Program-made: the position numbers and the translations under genes | Assembly: GCA_044221555.1 (NCBI GenBank) | Contig: JBGAOY010000032.1 | Coordinates: 1-45,531, forward strand | DNA: 45,531 nt | From: JAEUJM01 sp044221555 | Lineage (GTDB): Bacteria > Actinomycetota > Acidimicrobiia > Acidimicrobiales > DATDAH01 | Direction of reading: 5' to 3' | The notes under the pieces: generated by a model | What the model saw: only the letters and a program-made list of their open reading frames with translations | What the model was told of the DNA's origin: nothing | Database searches by the model: none | In this document: positions 24,125 to 33,192 of the stretch, piece by piece | How the letters are laid out: every line of letters starts with the position of its first letter | Numbering within the stretch: the first letter of the stretch is position 1

Positions 24125-27100
24125 TCAGGCGAGGGCGGCGTCGACGGTGGTGGTGTGGCTGCCGGTGACCACGGCCGGGGTGGCGGTGGTGGGGCTGCTG
24201 GCGTTGTCGTAGAACTCGAGGTGGTGGGCGGTGGTGGGGTCGATGACGACGACCTGGTAGCTGCCGAGGGGAAGGTTGGAGATCTGGTAGGTGCCGTTGG
24301 CGGCGGTGGAGACACCGCTGACGGGGACGCCGGCGGTGTCGATGGCTGCGACCCAGGCGCCGGCGATGGGGGCGCCGCCGACGTCCGCGGTGATCGTGCC
24401 GGCGATGGTGCCGCGTAGCGGTGCGAGACTCCCGTTGGCGCCGCCGCCGGTGGTGCCGCCGACGATGACGGTGATGTCGTCGAAGGTGGCGGGGTTGTTC
24501 TGGCCACCGGACCACTCGGACCGGTAGTGGTCCTCGTCGTCCAAGTAGCGGAGGAAGTAGTCCCCGGCGGGGACGGGGATCGAGTAGTGGCCTCCGGTGT
24601 CGGTGACGGCGCCGGCGGTGAAGGTGCAATTGCTGCGGGTCAGGGCGGTGACCCAGATGCCGGAGACGGGGCTGCCGGTGACGTCGTCGATGACGGTGCC
24701 GGTGATGGTGGTAGCCGTCCCCGGCGGGGTCGTGGCGGGGAGGGCGACGTTCGCAGCGGCGGTGATGCCGGCGGTCAACGTCACCGGGGTGGCGGTGTCG
24801 AAATCGGTGGCGTTGGGGGCCATGCGGGTGGCGTGGTTGCCGGCGGGGTCGACCGATGCGACGCGGTAGGTGCCAGGGCGCAGCCCGGAGATGCGGTAGG
24901 CGCCACCGGGGCCGGTTTCGACGAGGGCGGTGGGTCGGCCGGCGGTGTCGAGGGCAGCGACCCAGGTGCCGGGCAGCGTGGTGCCGGTGGTCTGCTCGCT
25001 GATGGTGCCGGTGATGGTGCCGGTGGGCAGGTTGAGGTCGGCGTTGGCGGTGGCCACGTTGCCGGCGGTCACGGTGACGACCTCGGCGTTGGCGGCGTCG
25101 GTGTAGCCGTGGCCGTCGTACCACTCGATCTGGTGGCCGACGGTGGGTTCGACGAACTCGAGCACGTAGTTCCCGGGCGGGAGATCGATCCCGTAGGTGC
25201 CCCCGGCGCCGGCGACCGTGGCGCCGGCCAGCCGGTAGGTGCTGGCCTGCAGTGCCAGCACCCAGGTTCCGGGCAGGGTGACGTTCGACGGTGCCTCGCG
25301 GACCGTGCCGGTGACGCCGGTCCGGGTGACCGTCACGTTGACGGTGTTCGAAGCGACCGGCGGGGTCTGGGTGGTGTCGACGGTGGCGGTGTTCGCGTAG
25401 GTGCCCACGTCGGCACCGGTGGTCGTGTAGGCGCAGTCGATGGTCTTGCGGGCGCCGGCGGCGAGGTCGGCGATGGCCTGCACGCAGTTCGGCGCTCGCG
25501 CGTCCGACACGGTGAACCCGGACAGTGCGGGGACCCCGGTGTTCGTCACGGTCAGGTGGTAGTGGATGACCGCGCCGACCTGGACGGTGGTCTCGTCAGC
25601 GGTCAACACCACGGTGAACGTCGGCGACCCGGGCGAGCCGGCGCCGAGGTTGACGGCCGTCAGCGCCGCCATCTCCCCCGGCTGGTCGCCGAGGGTGGCC
25701 GTCGAGCCCTGCCCCAGCTGCCCGCTGCTGCCGGAGCCCCAGCACTTGACGGTGCCGTTGTCCAACACCGCGCACGTGTGGCTGGTGCCCGTGGTGATGG
25801 CGACCGCGGTGCGGCCCGCCCCCAGATCGATGGCGGGCAGTGCTGCCATCTCGCCGGCCTGGTCGCCGAGGTTGGCGGTCGAGCCCTGGCCCAACCGGCC
25901 GCTCCCGCCGGCGCCCCAGCACTTGACCGTGCCGTTGTCCAGGATCGCGCACGTCTGGCTGTCGCCGGCGACCACCGCGGTGGCGGTGCGTCCGGCGCCG
26001 AGGTTGATGGCCGGCAGTGCGGCCATCTCGCCGGCCTGGTCGCCCAGGTTGGCGGTCGAGTCCTGGCCCAACTGCCCGCTGGCGTTGGCGCCCCAGCACT
26101 TGACGGTGTGGTCGTCCAACAGGGCGCAGGTGTGGTTGGCTCCGGCGGTCACCGACAGCGCGGTGCGGCCGGCGCCGAGGTCGACGGGCGTGAGTGCGGC
26201 CATCTCGCCGGCCTGGTCGCCGAGGTTGGCGGTCGAGCCCTGCCCGAGCTCCCCGTTGGCGTTCGAGCCCCAGCACTTGATCGTGTGGTCGTCCAGCAAG
26301 GCACACGAATGGGTGCCGGCCGCCGTGATGGCGAGGGCGGTGCGGCCGGCGCCGAGGTTGATGGGTGGCAGTGCGGCCATCTCGCCGGCCTGATCGCCCA
26401 GGGTGTCTGTCGAGTCCTGCCCCAACGTCCCCGTGGTCCCCAGGCCCCAGCACTTCACCGTGCCGTTGTCCAGGAGCGCACACGTGTAAGAGGCGCCGGC
26501 GACCACGGCGGTCGCGGTGCGGCCGGCACCCAGGTCGATCGGCTGAAGTGCCGCCATCTCGCCGGCCTGGTCGCCAAGAGTCGCGGTCGAGCCCTGCCCC
26601 AACCGTCCGCTGGCACCGGCACCCCAGCACTTGACCGCGCCGTTGTCCAGCAGCGCACACGTGTGGTTGGGGCCGGTGGTCACCGCGGTGGCGGTGCGGC
26701 CGGCGCCGAGGTTCACCGTTCCCAGCGCCGCCATCTCGCCCGGCTGATCGCCCAGCTGCGCGGTCGTGTCCAGCCCCAGTTGACCGGACGCGTCGTTGCC
26801 CCAGCACTTGACCGCGCCGGTGTCGGTCACCGCGCAGGTGTGGGCCCCGCCCGCGGCGATGGCGGTGGCGCTCGATGCGAAGCCCACGGGCACGGTGAGC
26901 TGGTTCGAAGAGGCCAGCGCCGTCTGGTCCGTGTCGACCGTCGCCGTGTTGGCGCGGCCCGGGTAGTCGGCGCTGCTGCTCGTGTAGGAGCAGTTGACGG
27001 TGGTGCTCTGGCCCGAGGCCAGGTCGGCCACCGGCTGCACGCACGCGGGCGCATTGGGGTCGGCGACGGTGATCCCCGTGAAGGTGCCGCCGGTCTTGTT

Positions 27101-29962
27101 GGTGATGGTCAGGTGGTAGTGGATGACGCCACCTGGGGCGACGCTGGCCTCGTCCGCGGTCAGCACCACCTGCAACGGAGCGCCGAAGTCGACGATGGGT
27201 AGGTTGTCGCCCATCTCGTTCGCGCCGTCGCCGCGGTTGGCGGTGTCGCCGAGGCCGAGTTGGCCGCTGCTGTTGAGTCCCCAGCACTTGACGGCGTTGT
27301 TGTCGAGGAGCACGCAGTTGGAACTTTGGCCGGCGGTGATGGCGGTGGCGGTGCGCCCGGTGCCGAGGTTGACGGCGGGGAGGTTGTCGCCCATCGCGTT
27401 GGGGCCGTTGCCGCGGTTGGCGGTGTCGCCGAGGCCGAGTTGGCCGCTGCCGTTGTAGCCCCAGCACTTGACGGTGCTGTTGTCGAGGAGCGCGCAGGTG
27501 GAAGCTTCGCCGGCGGTGATGGCGGTGGCGATGCGCCCGGTGCCGAGGTTGACGGCGGGGAGGTTGTCGCCCATCTCGTTGGCGCCGTCGCCGCGCCAGG
27601 CGGTGTCACCCAGACCGAGTTGTCCGAGGTTGTTGAGTCCCCAGCACTTGATCGTGGCGTTGTCGAGCAGGGCACAGGTGTATTGGTTCCCGCCGGCGGT
27701 GATGTCGACGGGGGTTCGTCCGACGCCGAGGTCGACGGCGGGGAGGTTGTCGCCCATCTCGTTGGCGCCGTCGCCGCGCTTGCTGGTGTCGCCCAGACCG
27801 AGTGCTCCAGTGCCACCGCTCCCCCAGCACTTGACGGTGGCGTTGTCGAGCACGGCACAGGTGGAGAAGGCGCCGGCGGAGATGGCGGTGGCGGTGCGTC
27901 CGGTGCCGAGGTTGACGGCGGGGAGGTTGTCGCCCATCTCGTTGGCGCCGTCGCCTCGATTGGCGGTGTCACCCTGGCCGAGCTGGCCGTCGCCATTGGA
28001 GCCCCAGCACTTGACGGTGCCGTTGTCGAGCAGCGCGCAGGCATCTCCCTGGGGTCCGGCGGAGATGGCGGTGGCGGTGCGTCCGGTGCCGAGGTTGACG
28101 GCGGGGAGGTTGTCACCCATCTCGTTGGCGCCGTCGCCGCGGGTGCTGGTGTCGCCGAGGCCGAGTTGCCCGCTGAAGTTCACTCCCCAGCACTTGACGG
28201 TGGCGTCGTCGAGAAGGGCGCAGGAGAGGCCATTGCCAGCGGTGATGTCGACGGCGGTGCGTCCGGTGCCCAGGTTCACGGCGGGGAGGTTTTCGCCCAT
28301 CTCGTTGGCGTTGTCGCCACGGTTCGAGGTGCTGCCGAGGCCCAGTTGACCGTTGGTGTTGTTGCCCCAGCACTTGACCCGACCGTTCAGGACGATGGCG
28401 CAATTGTGGGTGGAGCCGGCCGCCACCTGGCGGTAGTCAGCGCGCGTTGCCACTGCCACCGACAGCGGGTTCGAGGTGACCGGCGAGGTCTGGTCGGAGT
28501 CCACCGACGCCGTGGCGTTGTACGTCGGCGCGTCGCCGGCGGCGGCCGCATGGGTGCAGCGGATCGTCCGGTTGGTTCCCACGGCCAGGCTGAAGGGAGC
28601 GACCTCGCAGCCCGCGGCGGTGGGGTCGGTGACGGTGACGTTGGTCAGGTTGACGCCACCCGTGTTCGCGATGCTGAGCGTCACGCGGATCGAGTCGCCG
28701 ACGGCGACGCTCGTGGTACCTGCGGTGCGGATCGCGGTGAGGTCCGCGGCGCCGAGGTTGACGTAGGGCAGGTTGTCGCCCATCTCGTTGGCGCCGTCGC
28801 CGCGGGCGGCGACGTCGCCGAGCCCCAGCTGCCCGGAGGTGTTGGACCCCCAGCACCGCAACCTGCCGTTGTCGAGGAGGACACAGGTGTGGTTGACACC
28901 GGTGGTGACGGCGGTGGCGGTGCGGCTGGTGCCGACGTTGACGGCGGGGAGGTTGTCGCCCATCTCGTTGGCGCCGTCGCCCCGGCTGGCGAAGTCGCCG
29001 AGGCCGAGTTGGCCGGAGCCTCCGGACCCCCAGCACTTGACGGTGCTGTTGTCGAGGAGGGCGCAGGTGTGCACCACCCCGGCGGTGATGGCGGTGGCGG
29101 TGCGGCCGGTGCCGAGGTCGACGGCGGGGAGGCTGTTGCCCATCTCGCCGGGGCCGTCGCCGCGGTCGTTGGTGTCGCCGATGCCGAGCTGTCCCGAGTA
29201 GTTGGCGCCCCAGCACTTGACGCTGCTGTTGTCGAGGAGCGCGCAGGTGTGGCCGCCGCCCCCGGTGGTGATGGCGGTGGCGGTGCGGCCGGTGCCGAGG
29301 TTGACGATCGGGAGGGTGTTGCCCATCTCGCCAGGGGCGTCGCCATAGTTGGCAGTGCCGCCGCTGCCGATTCGTCCCTCGAAGCCGCCGCCCCAGCACT
29401 TGACGGTGTTGTTGTCGAGGAGGGCGCACGTGTGGCCGTTGCCGGCGGCGATGGTGGTGGCGGTGCGGCCGGTGCCGAGGCTGACGATGGGGAGGTTGTC
29501 GCCCATCTCGCCGGGGCCGTCGCCGCGGCTGGCGGTGTCACCGACGCCGAGTTGGCCGCTGGCGTTGGCGCCCCAGCACTTGACGGTGTTGTTGTCGAGC
29601 AGGGCGCAGGTGTGGGCGAGGCCGGCGCTGATGGCGGTGGCGGTGCGACCGGTGCCGAGGTCGACGGGGGGGAGGTTGGCGTTCATCTCGCCGGGGCCGT
29701 CACCTCTGGCCGCGGTGTCGCCGTAGCCGAGCTCCCCGGAGGCGTTGGACCCCCAACACTTGACCGCGCCGCCGGGGACGAGAGCGCAGGTGTGGGTGGT
29801 GCCGGCGCTGATGGAGCGGAACGCCGCCGGGTTGGCCGGCGCCTCGTTGCCGTCGGCCGCTGCCGGAGCGATCGCCGCCGTGGGGGCGAGGACGGTCAGC
29901 ACCGACGCCACGAGGGCGACGACGATCAGGCGGGCGACGGTGCGGTTGGTCCTGCGGTGCAT
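24125..29962 (-). CDS. Giant exported RCC1-propeller / DUF11 / Cna-B-like repeat protein
   Basis: The 1945-residue protein starts with a Sec-type signal peptide (about residues 1-36, cleaved after AAA). It then holds three RCC1-type propellers: about 45-400 (6 KCWG-type units), 507-927 (7) and 1030-1440 (7). Each unit is 59-61 residues, with a Cys in THTCALLDN and another in VKCWG, so an intra-blade disulfide is possible. A DUF11-like beta domain follows each propeller (about 402-507, 927-1024, 1447-1547), and four Cna-B/carboxypeptidase-regulatory-like repeats of about 97 residues finish the protein. No LPXTG or membrane anchor is seen, so it is probably secreted or wall-bound without covalent anchoring. 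An AGGA lies before the ATG. Role unknown; adhesion or recognition is inference. Confidence 0.92.
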   Translation of the reverse strand: MHRRTNRTVARLIVVALVASVLTVLAPTAAIAPAAADGNEAPANPAAFRSISAGTTHTCALVPGGAVKCWGSNASGELGYGDTAARGDGPGEMNANLPPVDLGTGRTATAISAGLAHTCALLDNNTVKCWGANASGQLGVGDTASRGDGPGEMGDNLPIVSLGTGRTATTIAAGNGHTCALLDNNTVKCWGGGFEGRIGSGGTANYGDAPGEMGNTLPIVNLGTGRTATAITTGGGGHTCALLDNSSVKCWGANYSGQLGIGDTNDRGDGPGEMGNSLPAVDLGTGRTATAITAGVVHTCALLDNSTVKCWGSGGSGQLGLGDFASRGDGANEMGDNLPAVNVGTSRTATAVTTGVNHTCVLLDNGRLRCWGSNTSGQLGLGDVAARGDGANEMGDNLPYVNLGAADLTAIRTAGTTSVAVGDSIRVTLSIANTGGVNLTNVTVTDPTAAGCEVAPFSLAVGTNRTIRCTHAAAAGDAPTYNATASVDSDQTSPVTSNPLSVAVATRADYRQVAAGSTHNCAIVLNGRVKCWGNNTNGQLGLGSTSNRGDNANEMGENLPAVNLGTGRTAVDITAGNGLSCALLDDATVKCWGVNFSGQLGLGDTSTRGDGANEMGDNLPAVNLGTGRTATAISAGPQGDACALLDNGTVKCWGSNGDGQLGQGDTANRGDGANEMGDNLPAVNLGTGRTATAISAGAFSTCAVLDNATVKCWGSGGTGALGLGDTSKRGDGANEMGDNLPAVDLGVGRTPVDITAGGNQYTCALLDNATIKCWGLNNLGQLGLGDTAWRGDGANEMGDNLPAVNLGTGRIATAITAGEASTCALLDNSTVKCWGYNGSGQLGLGDTANRGNGPNAMGDNLPAVNLGTGRTATAITAGQSSNCVLLDNNAVKCWGLNSSGQLGLGDTANRGDGANEMGDNLPIVDFGAPLQVVLTADEASVAPGGVIHYHLTITNKTGGTFTGITVADPNAPACVQPVADLASGQSTTVNCSYTSSSADYPGRANTATVDTDQTALASSNQLTVPVGFASSATAIAAGGAHTCAVTDTGAVKCWGNDASGQLGLDTTAQLGDQPGEMAALGTVNLGAGRTATAVTTGPNHTCALLDNGAVKCWGAGASGRLGQGSTATLGDQAGEMAALQPIDLGAGRTATAVVAGASYTCALLDNGTVKCWGLGTTGTLGQDSTDTLGDQAGEMAALPPINLGAGRTALAITAAGTHSCALLDDHTIKCWGSNANGELGQGSTANLGDQAGEMAALTPVDLGAGRTALSVTAGANHTCALLDDHTVKCWGANASGQLGQDSTANLGDQAGEMAALPAINLGAGRTATAVVAGDSQTCAILDNGTVKCWGAGGSGRLGQGSTANLGDQAGEMAALPAIDLGAGRTAVAITTGTSHTCAVLDNGTVKCWGSGSSGQLGQGSTATLGDQPGEMAALTAVNLGAGSPGSPTFTVVLTADETTVQVGAVIHYHLTVTNTGVPALSGFTVSDARAPNCVQAIADLAAGARKTIDCAYTTTGADVGTYANTATVDTTQTPPVASNTVNVTVTRTGVTGTVREAPSNVTLPGTWVLALQASTYRLAGATVAGAGGTYGIDLPPGNYVLEFVEPTVGHQIEWYDGHGYTDAANAEVVTVTAGNVATANADLNLPTGTITGTISEQTTGTTLPGTWVAALDTAGRPTALVETGPGGAYRISGLRPGTYRVASVDPAGNHATRMAPNATDFDTATPVTLTAGITAAANVALPATTPPGTATTITGTVIDDVTGSPVSGIWVTALTRSNCTFTAGAVTDTGGHYSIPVPAGDYFLRYLDDEDHYRSEWSGGQNNPATFDDITVIVGGTTGGGANGSLAPLRGTIAGTITADVGGAPIAGAWVAAIDTAGVPVSGVSTAANGTYQISNLPLGSYQVVVIDPTTAHHLEFYDNASSPTTATPAVVTGSHTTTVDAALA
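25640..29820 (-). repeat. Twenty tandem ~180-bp coding repeats in three blocks
   Basis: The ccccagcactt motif (antisense of CWG) recurs with fixed spacing: seven times exactly 177 bp apart (25741-26803), seven times at 180 or 183 bp (27283-28369) and six times at 180 or 183 bp (28852-29755). Blocks are separated by DUF11-coding stretches. Block 3 has its own consensus (LGDQAGEMAAL), whereas blocks 1 and 2 share RGDGANEMGDNLP-type units, so the third propeller expanded separately. Neighbouring units are close enough in DNA to recombine or collapse in assembly. Confidence 0.92.
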
Positions 29963-30031
29963 CGGGGTCCTCGTTCGCGTGGAATACGGGCGGTGAGGCC
30001 ACTGTCCATGTCACGAGGGGCCGTGTCGTCA

Positions 30032-30090
30032 GTACCGAGTACGGGTTTCACCTGGGGGACACGCGGTCGAGAATTGCGTACCGAGTACGG
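30032..30090. promoter_or_regulatory. Two 13-bp direct repeats in the divergent promoter region
   Basis: gtaccgagtacgg occurs at 30032-30044 and 30078-30090, 46 bp apart. Each copy contains GTAC-CGA-GTAC, a small palindrome. They lie between the giant leftward gene and the small rightward gene, so a regulator could control both. Confidence 0.65.
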
Positions 30091-30127
30091 ATTCGCCGCC
30101 GCCTCCGTCCGTCGTACGGTCCACGGC

Positions 30128-30325
30128 ATGGACGAAGCCGCGGCCGTCGCCGCCCTGCCCGAGCCCTACGCGGCCGCGCTCGCCCTCCGGGACGGGGGCG
30201 CCGACATCGGGTCGATCGCCGCCGCTGCCGGCGTGGCCGAGGACGCGGTGCCCGCACTGCTCGCGGTGGGCGAGCGCAAGCTCACCGAGCTCTTGGCGAG
30301 CGAGGCGTCAGAGCTCTGGGTGTGA
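30128..30325 (+). CDS. Small sigma-4/HTH-like protein
   Basis: A 65-residue protein with the pattern LPEPYAAALALRDGGADIGSIAAAAGVAEDAVPALLAVGERKL, split here between a first helix and a helix-turn-helix, like a free-standing sigma region 4 or similar DNA-binding module. I recall small proteins of this type in actinobacteria but cannot name one. The ATG at 30128 is the only reasonable start. Its last 18 bases overlap the end of the convergent LuxR gene. It is divergent from the giant RCC1 gene with two 13-bp direct repeats between, so it may act on that promoter; inference only. Confidence 0.72.
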   Translation: MDEAAAVAALPEPYAAALALRDGGADIGSIAAAAGVAEDAVPALLAVGERKLTELLASEASELWV

Positions 30326-32989
30326 CGCGAGGTCGGCCCGGCCGCTGACGCCGAGCTTGGCGTAGATGCGGTAGAGGTGGGACTCGACGGTCCGGACACC
30401 GATGAACAGGTCGTCGGCGATGTCGCGGTCGCTCGCGCCCCGGGCGGCCAACCGGGCCACCTCCAGCTCCCGCTTGGTGAGTCTCACCGCGGTGTCACCG
30501 CCCGCGGTGAGCGCCGGCGTGGTCGCGCCCTGGCACTCGGCCGCCAGCGCCGCGCTCCTCGCCCGTGAATCGCGAGCGTCGCCGCGGGCGCCGGCTCGTC
30601 CGTGCGCACCTGCGGCGAGGGCGCAGGCCTCGGCCGCCGCGAGGGTGGCGCCCAGGCCGGCCAGCACCTCGCCGGAGGCGTCGAGCAGGGCGCCGTCGTC
30701 GGCGTCGATGGCCACCGCGCGCCCGTGGAAGGCGGCCCAGAGGTCGCCGCCGGCGCCACGGGCGAGCGCGGCCCCGGTCATCTCGCTGATGCCGAGCTCG
30801 CCGAGGGCGGCGAGCTCGTGGAGGCAGGTCATCACCCCCGGGACGCCTCCGACCTCTGCTGCCACGGCGTCGCGGAGCAGTGCCACGGCGGCTCGATGGC
30901 GTCCGGCGCTGAGCGCGACCCAGGCCTGCGCTCGGACGAAGGCCGGGGCGAACACCTCGGTCAGGGCGGGCGTCGACCGCGCGAGCTCAAGTTCGGCCTG
31001 GGCCTCATCGTGGCGCCCGAGCCAGGCCAGGGCGTGCGCGGCAGCGGCGTGCGCCGGCGCGTGATCGGACGGTCCAGGGCCGTTCGGCGACGTCGCGCCC
31101 AGGGCCGAGCGGGCAGCGGCCAGCGCGTCCTCGGGGCGACCACGCGACAGCGCCGTCTGGGCCTTGCTGATCCCGAACAACGACGTGCCGATCTGGTTGC
31201 CGGTCGCCTCGGCGATGAGGAGGAACTGCGCCGCCAGCTCGTCGGCGTCCACGAGCCGGCCCACCATCGCCAACGCCCCGATCCGGGCGAACACCAGCGC
31301 ACCGAGCGACCACTGGTCGGCGTCCGCCGGGAGGGCGGCGATGGCGTCGTCGGCCAGCCGGAGGGCCTCGTCGCTGCGCCCGACCCAGATCAGGCTCCCG
31401 ATCACCGGGCCGACCACGACGAGCCGGTCCTGGGCGCTGGTGAGCGGATCGGCCAGCACCTGCTCGCCGAGCGCGATTGCCTCGGCGTTGCGACCGAACA
31501 TGGCCATGGTCAGCACCATCAGTGCGTCGATGCGACGGCGAGCGGTCGTGCCGTCGAGGTCCCGCCGGTGGCGCTGGAGGTCCTCGAGCACCTCGGGTGA
31601 GGTCTGCCACCCGTTCAACAGGTGGAGCCCCGCCGCCGAGGTCATCACCAGCGTCTGCTGCTCCTCGGTGGTCGCCAGCTCGTGCATGCACGAGAGCGCC
31701 TCGGCGGTCGCCGGCGCCGTGCCGTTGACGTGGGCCTCCATGCGGAACCAGCTGGCCGCGGCTTCGAAGCCGCCGCCGCCGTCGACCGCAGCCTTCGCCA
31801 GGCGCACCGCGCTCGCCAGCAAGCCGCCCTTCAGCGGCGGCACCATCGTGCCCGACGTCAGGTCTTCGCCGTGGGAGAAGCCCGAGAACAGGTGGGCCAC
31901 GGCCAGGAGCGCGGCCGGGTCGATGGCGTCACCGTGCTCGGTGGCCCACACCGCGGCCTGGACGACGTCGCTCTGGCGGCGGCGGCCCTGACCGTCGACC
32001 TCGTCCAGCAGCTGGCGCTGCCGGACCCGTCGGGCGGCCAACCCCATGCGGGCGGTCACCACCTCGCCATAGATCGGATGGGCCAGGGTGGCCACGAGGC
32101 GACGGCCGGCCTCGGCCACGGTCACCAACTGTCGACGTTCCAGGTCGACGACGGCGTCCTGACCGGACACGCGGGTCAAGAAGGCGAGCGAGGCGGTCCC
32201 CGCCACGGTCAGCAGTTCGAGAACGGCGAGGGAGGCGGGATCGAGATCGTCGAGGCGGGCATCGACGATGTCGGCCAGTGCGCCACCGTCGAGCTCGAGC
32301 GAGCGGCCCTGCTCGTCCGAGCGAGCCACGACCTCGTGCAGGTAGAGGGGGTTGCCGTGGGTCAGCTCCCACAGGTGGTGGACCTGGGTGGCGTGGATCT
32401 GCGGGCGCACCAACCGGAGCAGCCGGTCGACCTCGAGGCGGGCCAGCGGCTGCAGGTGGAGGCGTTCCAGGCCGAGTGAACGGCCCAGGCCCGTGACTGC
32501 CGCGCTGCGCGTGTGGCCGGTGCGAACGGTCATCAGCACGTGCACGGCGGTCGACTCGGCCACGTGATGGACGAAGGCCAGGGACTCGTCGTCGAGCCAG
32601 TGGGCGTCCTCGACGTGGAGCAGCGCCGCCGCGCCCTCGGCCTCGGTCAGCTGCTGGGTGGCGCCGAGCAGTCGCTGGAGCGGGTTCGCGGCCTCGCTCG
32701 ACGAATCCAGCAACGACAGGAACGCGGCGAAGGGGACCGAGCTGCGGGCCTCGGTGGCGACGTGGCTGCTCACCTTCCAGCCGTCGGCCACCAGGCGATC
32801 GACGAGGGCAGCCGCGAGGCGGGTCTTGCCCACCCCCCGGTCGCCGGCGATGACGAAGCCGTGTGCTCGGGCCGCGGCGGCGTCGACCAGGAACTCCAGC
32901 TCGCTGCCGCGACCGACCAGGGGCCACTCGACCAAGTCAGGGGAGGGGGGGACCACGGGTGCTCCGGCGTGTCGAATGGGGTCCGACAC
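30308..32989 (-). CDS. LuxR-family (LAL-type) ATPase transcriptional regulator
   Basis: The 893-residue protein opens with a P-loop ATPase domain: Walker A GDRGVGKT near residues 49-56, Walker B-like LLHVEDAHWLDD near 130, and NPLYLHEV (sensor-like). A long helical, TPR-like middle follows, and a LuxR HTH closes it (LTKRELEVARLAARGASDRD, then TVESHLYRIYAKL). This is the LAL/MalT arrangement, in which ligand and nucleotide control oligomerisation and promoter activation. GTG at 32989 is used; GTG 33043 is an alternative with a low-complexity extension. It ends opposite the small HTH-like gene and is divergent from the REC-EAL gene. Target genes are not visible. Confidence 0.92.
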   Translation of the reverse strand: MSDPIRHAGAPVVPPSPDLVEWPLVGRGSELEFLVDAAAARAHGFVIAGDRGVGKTRLAAALVDRLVADGWKVSSHVATEARSSVPFAAFLSLLDSSSEAANPLQRLLGATQQLTEAEGAAALLHVEDAHWLDDESLAFVHHVAESTAVHVLMTVRTGHTRSAAVTGLGRSLGLERLHLQPLARLEVDRLLRLVRPQIHATQVHHLWELTHGNPLYLHEVVARSDEQGRSLELDGGALADIVDARLDDLDPASLAVLELLTVAGTASLAFLTRVSGQDAVVDLERRQLVTVAEAGRRLVATLAHPIYGEVVTARMGLAARRVRQRQLLDEVDGQGRRRQSDVVQAAVWATEHGDAIDPAALLAVAHLFSGFSHGEDLTSGTMVPPLKGGLLASAVRLAKAAVDGGGGFEAAASWFRMEAHVNGTAPATAEALSCMHELATTEEQQTLVMTSAAGLHLLNGWQTSPEVLEDLQRHRRDLDGTTARRRIDALMVLTMAMFGRNAEAIALGEQVLADPLTSAQDRLVVVGPVIGSLIWVGRSDEALRLADDAIAALPADADQWSLGALVFARIGALAMVGRLVDADELAAQFLLIAEATGNQIGTSLFGISKAQTALSRGRPEDALAAARSALGATSPNGPGPSDHAPAHAAAAHALAWLGRHDEAQAELELARSTPALTEVFAPAFVRAQAWVALSAGRHRAAVALLRDAVAAEVGGVPGVMTCLHELAALGELGISEMTGAALARGAGGDLWAAFHGRAVAIDADDGALLDASGEVLAGLGATLAAAEACALAAGAHGRAGARGDARDSRARSAALAAECQGATTPALTAGGDTAVRLTKRELEVARLAARGASDRDIADDLFIGVRTVESHLYRIYAKLGVSGRADLASHPEL

Positions 32990-33192
32990 TGCCCGCCGGT
33001 GGCGCGACCCTACTGGGGTCCGGGGGCGTTTCCCGACCCCCACGGAGACCCGCAGTACCCGAACACACCCAGTGGTCGCCCAAGCACGGAACGCGCTATG
33101 GTGCGGGGGTCGACAACACAGGGGACTCCTTCGCTGCGGGCGAGCCGCGCACTGCTCCGGAGTCAGGCATCGGGACCGCGGGCGGCGCCCCC

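Noticed and set aside
24527..27202. Second long plus-strand frame over the same gene
   Set aside because: Same cause: a shadow of repeated codons, with no recognisable domain or ribosome binding site.
25640..29820. CRISPR-like or satellite array suggested by the regular 177-183 bp period
   Set aside because: The units encode RCC1-type blades in one frame with conserved Cys and Trp-Gly positions; there are no short repeats with unique spacers and no cas genes.
24125..29962. Chromatin-type RCC1 exchange factor
   Set aside because: The protein has a signal peptide and extracellular-type DUF11 and Cna-B-like domains, so an intracellular Ran-like role makes no sense.
27260..30325. Plus-strand open frame of about 1000 codons antisense to the RCC1 gene
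   Set aside because: It is produced by the repeat and codon bias of the real minus-strand gene. It has Gly/Val/Ala-rich, repeat-driven content and no family motif; only its last 65 codons (from 30128) look like a real gene.
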